Below are positions 1 through 8,691 of a stretch of DNA of 41,847 nt, piece by piece. The notes below the pieces were generated by a model. That model was not told the DNA's origin and did no database searches. It saw only the letters and a list, made by a program, of their open reading frames with translations. This DNA comes from Planctomycetota bacterium (GTDB lineage: Bacteria; Planctomycetota; UBA11346), in contig JAKLKR010000018.1 in assembly GCA_023150565.1 (NCBI GenBank), positions 1 through 41,847 of the forward strand, given 5' to 3'. Within the stretch, counting starts at the first letter, position 1; each line of letters starts with the position of its first letter. The position numbers and the translations under genes were made by a program.

Positions 1-1
1 C

Positions 2-1096
2 GCGGTGGCGGTGGCGGCGCTGGCCGCCGGGGCGCGCCTGGCGCCCCCCGCCGGGCTGGTGCGTTCGGCGCACGGCCTCGACGGCCGGCGGCTGGCCGGC
101 GAGGGCCCGTGGGCGCCGTCCGAGGGGGCGTTGTTCCTCGAGCTGGACCCGGCGCGCATGCCGGCGCCCTCCGCCGGGCCGGCGCTGGCGCTGTGGCAGG
201 CGGCGCAGGCGGCCCGTCCGCGTCCGGCGCCGCAGCCGCTGCAGCTGCAGATCATCCCGGTGCCCGGCGAGGTGGTGCCCTGCCAGACCCGCTACACCGT
301 GGCCGCCCTGCCCGGCGGCGCGCGCCTGCGCCTGCGCCTCAACAACCACGGCGCCGCGGCCGCCGCCGGGGTGGCGCTGACCCTGGCCGCGCCCGACGCC
401 CGGGCGGTGCTCGACGGCGCCGCGCGCACCCTCGACGTCGCGCCCGGCGCCTGGGCCGAGGCGGAATGGCGCATCCGTCCCGGCGCCAGCGGCCAGTGGC
501 GCATCGACGGGCGCAGCGCCGACGGCGCCGCCCTGGCCCCGGTGGTGTTCCGGGTCGAGGCCGAGGTCGACGGCGAGGCGCTGCTCGCCCGCCTGGCGCC
601 GGAGCGCAAGCGCCTGTTCACCGCCGCGGAATGGCTGCGCTGCGACGGCAACGTGGTGACAACCTGCGCCTTCACCCGCGCGGCCACCGCCGCGGGCTGG
701 CGCCTGGGCTTCGACTTCAAGACCCAGGGCAACCAGAACTGGGCCTTCCCGCGCGTGCCCTTGCCGGCGGATGCGCGCTTCGACCGCTTCGACGCGGTGC
801 TGGTGCGGGCGCGGGTGTCCGCTCCGGCCACCGTCCGCCTGTTCGCCTTCGAGGCCGGCGGCGGCGGCAACATCGGCTACTTCACCCGCGACACCGCCAT
901 GCCCAGCGACGGCGCCTGGCACTGGCTGCTGGTGCGCATCCCCGAGCTGGTGCACTGCTGGGCCGCCGAGGCCGATCCCGACGGCCGCCTCGATCCGCGC
1001 GCCATCGACCGCATCAGCATCGGCATGAACAGCCAGTTCAGCGCCGCCAACGCCATCGAGTTCGGCACCGCCGCCCTGGTGCGGCTGGCGGACTGA
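2..1096 (+). CDS. Partial protein with C-terminal carbohydrate-binding-like region
   Basis: The reading frame is open from the window edge, so the N-terminus is missing; about 364 residues are visible. No catalytic motif is recognised. The first 200 residues are Ala/Pro-rich and contain a stretch that looks like an Ig-like linker domain. The last 160 residues have the alternating hydrophobic pattern of a beta-sandwich, with WRLGFDFKTQGNQNWAF and a run describing a value computed over a surface (DAVLVRARVSAPATVRLF), as in carbohydrate-binding modules at the ends of glycosidases. It is followed 10 bases later by a secreted GH71-like gene, so a role in polysaccharide or glycoside handling is an inference. 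The exact family is unknown. Confidence 0.6.
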   Translation, partial: AVAVAALAAGARLAPPAGLVRSAHGLDGRRLAGEGPWAPSEGALFLELDPARMPAPSAGPALALWQAAQAARPRPAPQPLQLQIIPVPGEVVPCQTRYTVAALPGGARLRLRLNNHGAAAAAGVALTLAAPDARAVLDGAARTLDVAPGAWAEAEWRIRPGASGQWRIDGRSADGAALAPVVFRVEAEVDGEALLARLAPERKRLFTAAEWLRCDGNVVTTCAFTRAATAAGWRLGFDFKTQGNQNWAFPRVPLPADARFDRFDAVLVRARVSAPATVRLFAFEAGGGGNIGYFTRDTAMPSDGAWHWLLVRIPELVHCWAAEADPDGRLDPRAIDRISIGMNSQFSAANAIEFGTAALVRLAD

Positions 1097-1106
1097 GGGG
1101 CCGGCC

Positions 1107-2639
1107 ATGATCCGCACCGGCATCCTGCTCCTCTCCGCCGCCGCCCTGGCCGCCGGCGAGGCCGCCGAACCGCCGCGCCAGGCGCTGATCAGCGTGATGT
1201 CGTGGTACACCCCGCTGGGGGCGCTGAACGGCGTGCGCATGTGGAAGAGGGACGGGCAGGGCTACGCCGGCGCGCGTGCCGATCCCGGCGGCGAGAACTG
1301 GCGCTGGCCGCAGCCGGAGCCGCCGGCCGCCGCCCTGGTGCCGGGATCCCCCGCCTACGAGGACGCCCAGGAGGCGGCCGCGCGCGCCGACCTGGCGCTG
1401 ATCGGCGCCGCCGGCTTCGACGTGGCGCTGTTCTGCATGGCGCCCTGGCCGCGCTGGGACGGGCAGCGCCCGCTCGCCGCCGACAACGCCCCGCTCGCCG
1501 GCTTCACCACCTTCCAGCGCTGGCTGCGCGCCGCCGACGGCACCCCGGTGCGCATGGGCCTGTTCCCCGACATCGCCAACCAGTCCGGCGACCACCCGCA
1601 GCGGGTGGTGCCGGATCCGGCGCGGTGGACCCGGCTGCTGCACGGCGCCCTCGCCGCCTGCGGCGACCATCCCGCGCTATGGCGGGTCGACGGCCGCCCG
1701 GCGGTGTTCCACTTCGGCACCTCGGGCCTGGCCGGCAATCCCATCGACAAGGAGGCCCCGGGGCCGGACCGCGGCTGGCGCACGGTGCTGGCGGGCCTGC
1801 GCGCGGCCGGCGACCGGCCCTACTTCCTGGCCGACATCCGCCCGCACGACCCCGAGCGCCAGGCGTGGGATGACCTGGTCGACGCGGTGCACTGCTTCGC
1901 CCCCGCCGGCCCCGGCGCCTTCATGGTCGAGATGCAGACGCTGATGCACCGCCGCCACCGGGTGCCCTACGTGTGGGGGGTGAGCCCGGGCTACTACCGC
2001 AGCGATGCCCGCATGAGCGCGTGGGTGGCGCCCGACTTCCGCCGTTTCCATGACGGCTGCCGGGCGGCGCTGGCGGCGGGGGCGCGCTTCTGGCACGTGA
2101 TGACCTGGAACGACTTCGGCGAGGACACCGACATCGCCCCCAGCGCCTTCAAGGGCCGCTGCCTGCTCGATGTTGCCTCGTTCTATGCCACCTGGTTCAA
2201 GGCTGGGCGCCCGCCGCCGGCCTGGCGCGAACAGGTCATCGTCGGCTACCCGCGCGTGGTCCCGGCCATGATCACCGCCCGCAGCGTGGTGTGGGGCACC
2301 CCCGAGGAGCAGCGCGCCAAGCACCGTCCCGATCCCGCCGACCTCGCCGCCCATCCCGGCTGGGGCGACTGGCGCGAACCGCCCTACCACCCGGCGATGA
2401 TCTGGTGGGCGCACCTCGACCGCCCGCGTTCGCTGGCGGTGGCCGGGGTGGGCACGGTGGCGCTGCCCGCCGGGCTGAGCATGGGCACGGTCGGCACCAT
2501 CGCCCCGGGGGAGCTGCTGGCGACCTGCGATGGCGTGCCGGTGGCGCTGCCGGCGGTGCGCGCCGCCGCCGACGAACGGGGCGGCGGCCTGCAGTACCGC
2601 TTCCACGACCTCCTGCGCCCGGACGGCCGCGAACGCTGA
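1107..2639 (+). CDS. Secreted glycoside hydrolase, GH71-like
   Basis: The 510-residue product starts with a signal peptide (about residues 1-20, ending in an Ala-rich region). The body looks like a TIM-barrel hydrolase of the GH71/GH99 type. Supporting segments are SWYTPLG near residue 32, DLALIGAAGFDVALF near residue 95 (GH71 proteins carry a similar advancing-helix segment) and TWNDFGED at residues 333-340, which matches the TWNDYGES-type acidic motif of GH71. GH71 enzymes are known as alpha-1,3-glucanases; the substrate here is not established. The last 90 residues look like a separate beta-rich region. It lies 10 bases after the preceding partial gene, so the two are probably co-transcribed. 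A convergent GntR/LacI-type regulator follows 3 bases after the stop and may control it. Confidence 0.6.
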   Translation: MIRTGILLLSAAALAAGEAAEPPRQALISVMSWYTPLGALNGVRMWKRDGQGYAGARADPGGENWRWPQPEPPAAALVPGSPAYEDAQEAAARADLALIGAAGFDVALFCMAPWPRWDGQRPLAADNAPLAGFTTFQRWLRAADGTPVRMGLFPDIANQSGDHPQRVVPDPARWTRLLHGALAACGDHPALWRVDGRPAVFHFGTSGLAGNPIDKEAPGPDRGWRTVLAGLRAAGDRPYFLADIRPHDPERQAWDDLVDAVHCFAPAGPGAFMVEMQTLMHRRHRVPYVWGVSPGYYRSDARMSAWVAPDFRRFHDGCRAALAAGARFWHVMTWNDFGEDTDIAPSAFKGRCLLDVASFYATWFKAGRPPPAWREQVIVGYPRVVPAMITARSVVWGTPEEQRAKHRPDPADLAAHPGWGDWREPPYHPAMIWWAHLDRPRSLAVAGVGTVALPAGLSMGTVGTIAPGELLATCDGVPVALPAVRAAADERGGGLQYRFHDLLRPDGRER

Positions 2640-2642
2640 CTG

Positions 2643-3692
2643 TCAGCCGGTGTCGCCCGGCACTAGGGTGGCGGTCAGCAGCGGCGGCGCCGGCTGGTCG
2701 CCGGCGATGCGCGCGAGCAGGGCGTCGAGGATGGCGTCGGCGGCTTGGGCGGGATCGAACTCCAGGCGGGTGACCGCCAGGCCGGGGAACACCGGCAGGC
2801 CGCGGTTGGCGTGGGTGGCCAGGCGCAGATCGCGCGGGATCGCCACCCCCGCCACCAGCAGGGCGGCGATCAGGCCGCGGGCGGCGTTGTCGTTGCACAC
2901 CACCAGCGCCTGCGGGCGCTGATCGGCCGGCAGCGCGGCCAGGCGCGCGCCCAGGGCCAGCCCGTCGGCCTCGCGGTTGCAGGCCGGCAGCTCGCCGGCG
3001 TCGCCGGCGCCGGCCGTGGCCAGGGCCTCGGCGAAGGCGGAGCGGCAGCCCTCCAGGTGGAAGCGGTCGGGCGGCACCAGGGCGATGCGGCGGGCGCCGC
3101 CGGCGGCCAGGCGCGCCACCGCCAGGCGCACCAGGCCGGCATAGTCGAAGGCGGTGTGCATGGGCGCCACCGGCACTGGCGCCTGGGCGGCGAGCCAGCG
3201 GTCCATCGCCGGGCCCTCGCTGATGTAGGCCAGCCCGCGCAGGCGGCCGCGTTCGGCGTCGAGGCGGATCTCGCTCGCCACCCGGTCGTGGTCGCCGTCG
3301 TCGAGCGGCAGGTAGGTGCGCAATTCCCAGCCGCGCTGGCGCGCCTGGCGGCCGAGGTGGCCGGAAAGCAGCAGATAGAAGCGGTCGTCGCTGCCGGTCA
3401 GGGCCGGCCGCCCGAACACCAGCCCGAGGGTGCGCGCGCAGGCCTTGGGGCTGACGAAGGTGCCGTGGCCGCGCTGGCGTTCGATCAGCCCGCGCTTGCG
3501 CAGGGCGTCGAGGCCCTGCTGCACGGTGTTGACGGTGACCCCGAACTGGCGCGCCAGCTCGGTGGTGGTGGGCAGGGGGTCGCCGGGGGCGAGGGCGCCG
3601 GCCTCGATCTGGCGCGCGAAGCGGTCGTGGATCTGCCGCCACAGCGGCACCGAGGGCGAGAGCGGGTCTCCGGGCGCGGGGTCGGCGGGCAT
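2643..3692 (-). CDS. GntR-type regulator with LacI-like sugar-sensing domain
   Basis: The 349-residue protein has an N-terminal GntR winged helix (about residues 16-80: PLWRQIHDRFARQIEAG, then TTTELARQFGVTVNTVQ and the wing ERQRGHGTFV). The rest, about 88-340, is a periplasmic-binding-protein fold of the LacI/GalR type: AYISEGPAMD, RRIALVPPD, QALVVCNDNAARG and the closing RLEFDPAQAADAILDAL. Family knowledge: such chimeras, like AraR, bind a sugar and repress catabolic genes. It is convergent with the GH71-like gene and nearly touches it, so regulation of the upstream glycosidase genes is a reasonable guess. No operator was identified. The ATG at 3692 gives a normal family start. Confidence 0.85.
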   Translation of the reverse strand: MPADPAPGDPLSPSVPLWRQIHDRFARQIEAGALAPGDPLPTTTELARQFGVTVNTVQQGLDALRKRGLIERQRGHGTFVSPKACARTLGLVFGRPALTGSDDRFYLLLSGHLGRQARQRGWELRTYLPLDDGDHDRVASEIRLDAERGRLRGLAYISEGPAMDRWLAAQAPVPVAPMHTAFDYAGLVRLAVARLAAGGARRIALVPPDRFHLEGCRSAFAEALATAGAGDAGELPACNREADGLALGARLAALPADQRPQALVVCNDNAARGLIAALLVAGVAIPRDLRLATHANRGLPVFPGLAVTRLEFDPAQAADAILDALLARIAGDQPAPPLLTATLVPGDTG

Positions 3693-3747
3693 CGCCTGTG
3701 CAGTACCCGCGTTCCGGCCGGGGGCAAACGCAGCCCTGCCGCCGCGC

Positions 3748-4203
3748 TCAGAGCGCGGGCGGCGCCTCGGCGGCGGCCACCGTCACCACCACGGTGGCGC
3801 TGGCGGAGTTGCCGGCGGCGTCGCGGGCGGTGACCGGGACGCTGACGGTGGCGTCGGTGCCGGTGGTGCTGCCGTTGCCGGGGACGCTGACCGTGCCGCT
3901 CCATTCCCCGGCGCTGAGCGCCAGGCTGACGGTGGTGCCGGGCGGGTACACCGCCTGCACCGCCACCACCCCCACCGCGTCGCTGGCGGCGACCCGGATG
4001 GTGGTGGCGCCGCCCTCGTAGGTGGCGGCGGCAGGATAGCCGCTCACCGCCGGGGGGGTGGTGTCGGCGCTGACGGCCACCGGGGTCTGCTGGGCGGCGA
4101 GCAGGGCGGCGGCGGCGGGGAGCGCGGATGAGCCCTCCGAGCCGCAGGCGGCGAGCAGGGCGAGGGCGGGGAGCAGGCGCAGGAGGGGGGAGGTGCGGGG
4201 CAT
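3748..4203 (-). CDS. Small lipoprotein with an Ig-like domain
   Basis: The frame is open further upstream, but ATG 4203 gives a clear lipoprotein signal: Arg in the n-region, a Leu/Ala core and a lipobox LLAAC with Cys20. About 150 residues follow the start. Residues 45-145 form one Ig-like domain beginning DTTPPAVSGYP and ending VTARDAAGNSASATVVVTV, the bacterial Big/HYR-type pattern. This domain is closely similar to the Ig-like domain near the C-terminus of the large Calx-beta protein encoded 14 bases upstream, so the small gene may derive from a duplication of it. The two genes are probably one transcript. The function is unknown; a surface or periplasmic anchoring role is inference. Confidence 0.7.
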   Translation of the reverse strand: MPRTSPLLRLLPALALLAACGSEGSSALPAAAALLAAQQTPVAVSADTTPPAVSGYPAAATYEGGATTIRVAASDAVGVVAVQAVYPPGTTVSLALSAGEWSGTVSVPGNGSTTGTDATVSVPVTARDAAGNSASATVVVTVAAAEAPPAL

Positions 4204-4217
4204 GACGGGCTCCTGGT

Positions 4218-7200
4218 TCAGCCGCGGCCGGCGGGGGTGAAGATGAGCTGGATGGTGCCGCCGTGGCCGCTCGGCAGCCACACGTTCCAGCCGGCTGGGA
4301 TGGTCGAGCTGCTGCCCGGCACCTTGGCGGGATCGCGGGTGATGAGGCGCACGCTGCCGTCGGCGGGGTTGTAGGCCCAGCAGTAGGGCCGCAGCTGGCC
4401 GGCGGCGATGGCTTGGGCCAGGGTCACCGCCGGGGCCCCGTCGATCACCGCCGTCACCGTGTCGGGCGACCATTCCGCCGCCTGGCCGCCGGTGACGGTG
4501 CGCAGGTTCCAGCCCTGGGCCAGGCCGTTGAGGCGGCCGGCAGTGGCGGGCACGGCGTCGTGGCCGGCCGGGGGCAGGGTCGGGGCGGCCACGCCCTCCT
4601 TGAGGGTGTAGGCCACCCCGGGCGTCAGCTCGGCATCCGCGGGCACGTCGACCAGGGTCTTGGTCGAGGGGTCGAAGCGGCGCAGGTCGCCGGCCGCCAG
4701 GCCGAGCAGGGCCGGGGTGGTGGTGACCGGGGCGCCGGTGCCGCTGGCGACATAGGTGTCGTGCAGGGTGAAGGTCTGGGTCGGGCGGAAGGTGACCGCC
4801 ACGCTCGCCTGCGCCTCATTGCCGGCGGCGTCGCGGGCGGTCACCACCAGGGTGTTCGCCCCCAGGGCCAGCGGCAGGGCGGCGATCTGCCAGCCGGCGC
4901 CGGCGGCGGCCACCGTGACCGCGCTGCCGTTGAGGGTGGCGGTGACCAGGTGCACCGCCACGTCGTCGCTGGCGGCGATCACCACCGCCGCCGGCGAACG
5001 CGCCACGGTGACCGCCCCGCCGGCCGGGGTGCGCCCGCCGACGGTGGTGACGGATACCGTCGGCGCGGTGGTGTCGACCACCTCGCTGAGGGTGGCGGTG
5101 AAGGCCGCGGGCGCGAGCAGGACCAGGCCGGCCGAGGGGTTGGCCAGGGTCAGCACCACCGTCTCGCCGGGGTCGCCCGCCCCGTCATCGACCGGGGTGA
5201 GGGTGACGGCGGCGGTGGCGGCGCCGGCGGCGAAGCTGATGGTGGTGGCCGAGAGGGCGTAGTCGGCGCCCAGGGTGGCGCTTCCGGACACCGTCAGGTC
5301 CACGCTCGCGCTCCCGGTGAGGGCGCCGGTGCGCTGCAGGGTCACGCTCAGGGCCCCGCCGGTCTCGGGGTGGCTGGTCCCGGCGCTGGCGAAGCTGATC
5401 CCGGGCGTGACCACGTTGGCGTCGTTGTCGGCGATCGAGAAGATCCACCCTGGCACCACCGTGCGCGCCTGGCCCGCGCTCAGGGCGAGGTACAGGCGCA
5501 CGCGCTCGGGGAACTCCACCAGGGCGTCATCGAGCAGCGGGATGGAGATGGTCTTGGCCGCGCTGTCGCCGTCGGCCCAGGTCACGGTGCCGGCCACCGG
5601 GGTGTAGTCGGATCCCTGCCGGGCCTCGTCCGGCAGGCTCTCCATCAGGGTGGCGTAGCTGACCGTCACCACTCCGCTGGCGCCCCCCACCCGGCCGAGG
5701 GTGAGCACCAGGGCGCTGTCGACGCCCTCGGTGAACACCGTCTGGCTGCTGGTGGCGATGATGTCGCCGGCGGCGGAGGCGGCCTGGTCGATGAGCGCGT
5801 TGCGGAACTGGGTGGAGATCTGCCACAGCACGGCGCCATCCTGGCGATGGACGTAGCTGGCGACCTGGGCGTTGCCGCTGTCGACGGTGAAGTCGATGCG
5901 CACCTCCTCGTCCGCCTCCAGCACCAGCGCGTCGGTGAGGGCGGTCAGGGTGATGGTCTTGTCGGCGAGGTCGCCGTCGGCCCAGCTGGCGCTCAGCGCT
6001 GACAGGGTGTAGTCGACCCACGGCTCAGCGGCGCGCGAGCCACTGGCGAAGCCCGACACCCGCACCGCGAGCGGTCCGCTGTGGCGCCCGGCCCGGCGCA
6101 GGGTGATGGTCTGGGTCCCGCCCTCGGGGATGAGATAGGAGGGGGCGTCGAGCAGCACGCCGACCCACTCGGGCTCCTGCGCCGGGCTGTCGTTGTCGCG
6201 CACCCACAGGTCGGTGTAGGGGCTGCTGAGGGCTCCCGGCTCGCCGGCGGTGGGGATGGCGGTGATGCGCAGGTAGGCGCCGTTGTCGGCCAGGGTGTCG
6301 TCGACGATGGCGATGGTGATGGGCTTGGCGCCGGTCTCGCCGTCGGCCCAGCTGAGGGTGCCGGAGGTGGCCCCGCTGACATCGGCCTTGCTGGCGAAGC
6401 TGTGCCAGGAGTCGGTGGGGGTGTTGAGCGCCCAGTGGAAGCTCACCGCCCCGCTGCCGCCGCCGGTGCGCACCAGGTTGACCGTGACCGAGCCGACCGC
6501 TTCGTCGACCAGGCCGGTAGTGACCGTCTCCCAGGTGAATTCCGGGGCGGGGGCGCCGTCATCGTCGGCGATGCCGACGGTGATCTGGGTGGGGCCGACC
6601 TGGGTGGCGGCGCCCACCGGGGCCGAGATCCACACCACCAAGGATTCGTAGGGCTCCCCGACCCCGTCGTTGATGGTCGGGATGACGGCGAGCTTGTCGC
6701 CGGTCTCGCCGGCGGCCCAGCTGACCGTCACCGGCGCGAGCGGGAAGTCGCTGCCCGGGACCGCCGTCCCCGCCGCCGGCACCAGGGTGACGCTGGCGGC
6801 CGCGGGCGCCGGGCCGGTGCGGCGCAGCAGCAGGCTGGCGGATCCGCCCTCGGTCACGCTGGTGGTTGAACCGGGGTAGAGGAACTCGATGCGCGACAGT
6901 CCGGCGGCATCGCTCCTGGTCTGGAAGTCGTCGTCGAGGATGGCGACATCGACGCTGGCGCTGCTGGCCAGGGTCGCACCGGCGAGGCCGCTCAGGCTCA
7001 CCCGCACCAGCTCCGCCGGCTCGCTGAGGGCGTCCTGGACCGCGCTGAAGGACACCGTGCGCACCCCGCCTTCGCCGGCGGCCCAGGACAGCAGGCCGGT
7101 GGCGGGGGCGGCGCTCCAGTCGGCGTTCTGGCTGCTGCTGTTGGTGATCGCGAAGGTGGCGCTGGCGGCGGCGGCGAGGTTGCCGAAGCGTTCGACCGCG

Positions 7201-8411
7201 ATGGAGGCGGTGCCGCCCTCGACCACCGCCCACTGCGGGTTGGCGAAGCCGAGCCAGCTCTGGCTCGCGCTCTGGTCGTTGGGCAGGATGTGCAGCACCT
7301 GCTGCGCCGAAGTGCGCACGATGTCGCTGTAGCCGGCGAAGCCGGCGCGGCTGCCGGCATCCAGGGTCAGCGAGAGGGTGACGTATTCGCTGAGTTCCGC
7401 CAGGTCGTCGGGCAGCACCTGCAGCTGCACCGCCTTGCGGCCGCCCTCGCCGTCGGCCCAGGTCAGGCTGGTGGTGAGCAGGGTGACGTCGCTGGCCTGG
7501 GCGGGGACCTGCAGGGCCACGCTCATGGTCGCCGCCCCGGCGCTGCCGCGGATGCGCTCGAACCAGCACGACACGGTGACGGGCGCGCCGGCGGGCTCCT
7601 CGACGATCAGCGGCAGCAGGCCGCTCACGGCGATGAACCCGCCCGGCAGCCCGACCGCATCCATGACGTTGATGGTGTGGGTGGCGGTGGTGCCGCCGCC
7701 GGTCACGGTGAGGAAGTAGGTGCGGTTGCGGTCGTCGCCGGGGGTGTTGGTGAGGGCGGCGTCGACGTAGCGCGTACCGCCTTCGCCGGCGGCCCAGCTG
7801 AGGGTGCCGGACAGGGGGGTGATGGCCCCGGTGCCGTCGCTGATGGTCCAGCTGGCGGTGAGGGCGTCGGTGGTGGCGCCCTGGCGCAGCACCGGCACGC
7901 GGATCGATCCGGCCGCCTCGCCGTGGTAGGAATTGTAGGTGTCGAGCGGATGGATCACCAGCGGGCCGCCGCCGCCAGCCCCGGTCTCGTCATCGATGAT
8001 GCCGACGGTGGCAGAGGTGGCGAGGCCGGCTTCGCCGCCGGTGCCGACGGTGGCATTGACCGGTCCGGTGAGGGTGAGCGCCACGAAGCGGTGGCCGTCG
8101 CTGGCGGCGTCGGCCAGGATCGGCACCGTCACCGTGGCCAGGCGCTGGCCGGCGGCGAAGGTCACCGTGGTGGTGGCGAAGGTGTGGTCGGTGCCCGCCA
8201 CCGCGGCGGTGAACGGGTAGAGGAAGCCGAAGGGGTTGAGCGCGACCTGCACCGAGGCCTCGCCCGCCAGGTCGCCGTTGCGCACCAGGGTGACGGGCAC
8301 GCTGGTGTCGGACTCGACGGCATACTGGGTGCCGGCGACGAAGGCGATCTGGTCGGCCGCCGGCAGGCAGCCGGCGACGGCGAGGAGGAGCGGGAGCAGA
8401 CGCTGGATCAT
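4218..8411 (-). CDS. Giant Calx-beta repeat lipoprotein or secreted protein
   Basis: The 1397-residue protein begins with a signal peptide; VAGC at residues 12-15 fits a lipobox, although signal peptidase I cleavage just after it is also possible. Nine tandem Calx-beta-like domains of about 110-125 residues follow to about residue 1110. Each carries the motif [LVI]-[ST]-W-A-[AD]-G-[ED] (for example LSWAAGEGG, VTWADGDSA) and often ends in an acidic DD pair. Calx-beta domains are Ca2+-binding beta sandwiches in exported adhesins. About 1110-1207 is an Ig-like domain (DTTAPTVSV to VTARDAAGNEAQ), and the last 190 residues are a non-repeated domain with two GWN motifs (GWNLRTV, GWNVWLPS). It is probably a surface adhesin or matrix protein. 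A sigma-70-like promoter lies just upstream. Confidence 0.85.
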   Translation of the reverse strand: MIQRLLPLLLAVAGCLPAADQIAFVAGTQYAVESDTSVPVTLVRNGDLAGEASVQVALNPFGFLYPFTAAVAGTDHTFATTTVTFAAGQRLATVTVPILADAASDGHRFVALTLTGPVNATVGTGGEAGLATSATVGIIDDETGAGGGGPLVIHPLDTYNSYHGEAAGSIRVPVLRQGATTDALTASWTISDGTGAITPLSGTLSWAAGEGGTRYVDAALTNTPGDDRNRTYFLTVTGGGTTATHTINVMDAVGLPGGFIAVSGLLPLIVEEPAGAPVTVSCWFERIRGSAGAATMSVALQVPAQASDVTLLTTSLTWADGEGGRKAVQLQVLPDDLAELSEYVTLSLTLDAGSRAGFAGYSDIVRTSAQQVLHILPNDQSASQSWLGFANPQWAVVEGGTASIAVERFGNLAAAASATFAITNSSSQNADWSAAPATGLLSWAAGEGGVRTVSFSAVQDALSEPAELVRVSLSGLAGATLASSASVDVAILDDDFQTRSDAAGLSRIEFLYPGSTTSVTEGGSASLLLRRTGPAPAAASVTLVPAAGTAVPGSDFPLAPVTVSWAAGETGDKLAVIPTINDGVGEPYESLVVWISAPVGAATQVGPTQITVGIADDDGAPAPEFTWETVTTGLVDEAVGSVTVNLVRTGGGSGAVSFHWALNTPTDSWHSFASKADVSGATSGTLSWADGETGAKPITIAIVDDTLADNGAYLRITAIPTAGEPGALSSPYTDLWVRDNDSPAQEPEWVGVLLDAPSYLIPEGGTQTITLRRAGRHSGPLAVRVSGFASGSRAAEPWVDYTLSALSASWADGDLADKTITLTALTDALVLEADEEVRIDFTVDSGNAQVASYVHRQDGAVLWQISTQFRNALIDQAASAAGDIIATSSQTVFTEGVDSALVLTLGRVGGASGVVTVSYATLMESLPDEARQGSDYTPVAGTVTWADGDSAAKTISIPLLDDALVEFPERVRLYLALSAGQARTVVPGWIFSIADNDANVVTPGISFASAGTSHPETGGALSVTLQRTGALTGSASVDLTVSGSATLGADYALSATTISFAAGAATAAVTLTPVDDGAGDPGETVVLTLANPSAGLVLLAPAAFTATLSEVVDTTAPTVSVTTVGGRTPAGGAVTVARSPAAVVIAASDDVAVHLVTATLNGSAVTVAAAGAGWQIAALPLALGANTLVVTARDAAGNEAQASVAVTFRPTQTFTLHDTYVASGTGAPVTTTPALLGLAAGDLRRFDPSTKTLVDVPADAELTPGVAYTLKEGVAAPTLPPAGHDAVPATAGRLNGLAQGWNLRTVTGGQAAEWSPDTVTAVIDGAPAVTLAQAIAAGQLRPYCWAYNPADGSVRLITRDPAKVPGSSSTIPAGWNVWLPSGHGGTIQLIFTPAGRG

Positions 8412-8452
8412 GGGAAACCGCCTTGCTGGGATGGGCGTCGGAAACGTGGCGA

Positions 8453-8480
8453 TTCATAGATTCTTCCGATTGGGAATCAA
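8453..8480 (-). promoter_or_regulatory. Sigma-70-like promoter for the Calx-beta gene
   Basis: Read on the minus strand, TTGATT (8480-8475) and TATGAA (8458-8453) are separated by 16 bases. This predicts a start near 8446 and a leader of about 35 bases before the ATG at 8411. The surrounding 8450-8520 patch is clearly more AT-rich than the coding DNA. It is a visual consensus match only. Confidence 0.4.
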
Positions 8481-8646
8481 TGTAGCGGCGTCATATAGGT
8501 GGAATCACTGATGATCGGGCATCCTGCGGCGGAGTCGGGCTCAGGGCTGCAACGGTGGACACCATGCGCGGAAAGCGGGCAGATGTGCTTGTAGCGGCAG
8601 CGCCAGGGCCGCGCCGGCGATCCAACTGTTGCGCAGATAGGCAGAG

Positions 8647-8662
8647 ATGCACCGCGGTGCAT
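8647..8662. promoter_or_regulatory. Perfect 16-bp palindrome upstream of urtC
   Basis: ATGCACCGCGGTGCAT is a perfect dyad 30 bases before the preferred urtC start. The half-sites TGCACC/GGTGCA equal those of the enterobacterial NtrC site, but NtrC sites have five bases between the half-sites and this one has two. It could be an operator for the urea operon. An in-frame ATG lies inside it (8647), which would give a 16-codon longer urtC. Confidence 0.4.
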
Positions 8663-8691
8663 GGCACGATCGCGGCTGTCGACCCCGGCCC

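Larger units (their letters stand above)
8412..8691. promoter_or_regulatory. Divergent intergenic region, Calx-beta gene and urtC
   Basis: This 280-base region separates two divergent transcription units. It holds the minus-strand promoter described above. A weaker plus-strand candidate is TTGGGA at 8470-8475 with CATATA at 8492-8497, which would give urtC a leader of nearly 190 bases. Near urtC there is a perfect 16-bp palindrome (8647-8662). No gene is apparent between 8520 and 8640. Confidence 0.4.

Noticed and set aside
8662..8677. Sigma-54 promoter before urtC
   Set aside because: TGGCACG with CGGCT has correct spacing and the GG/GC core, but TTGC is not matched, and it would leave only about 4 bases before the start codon.
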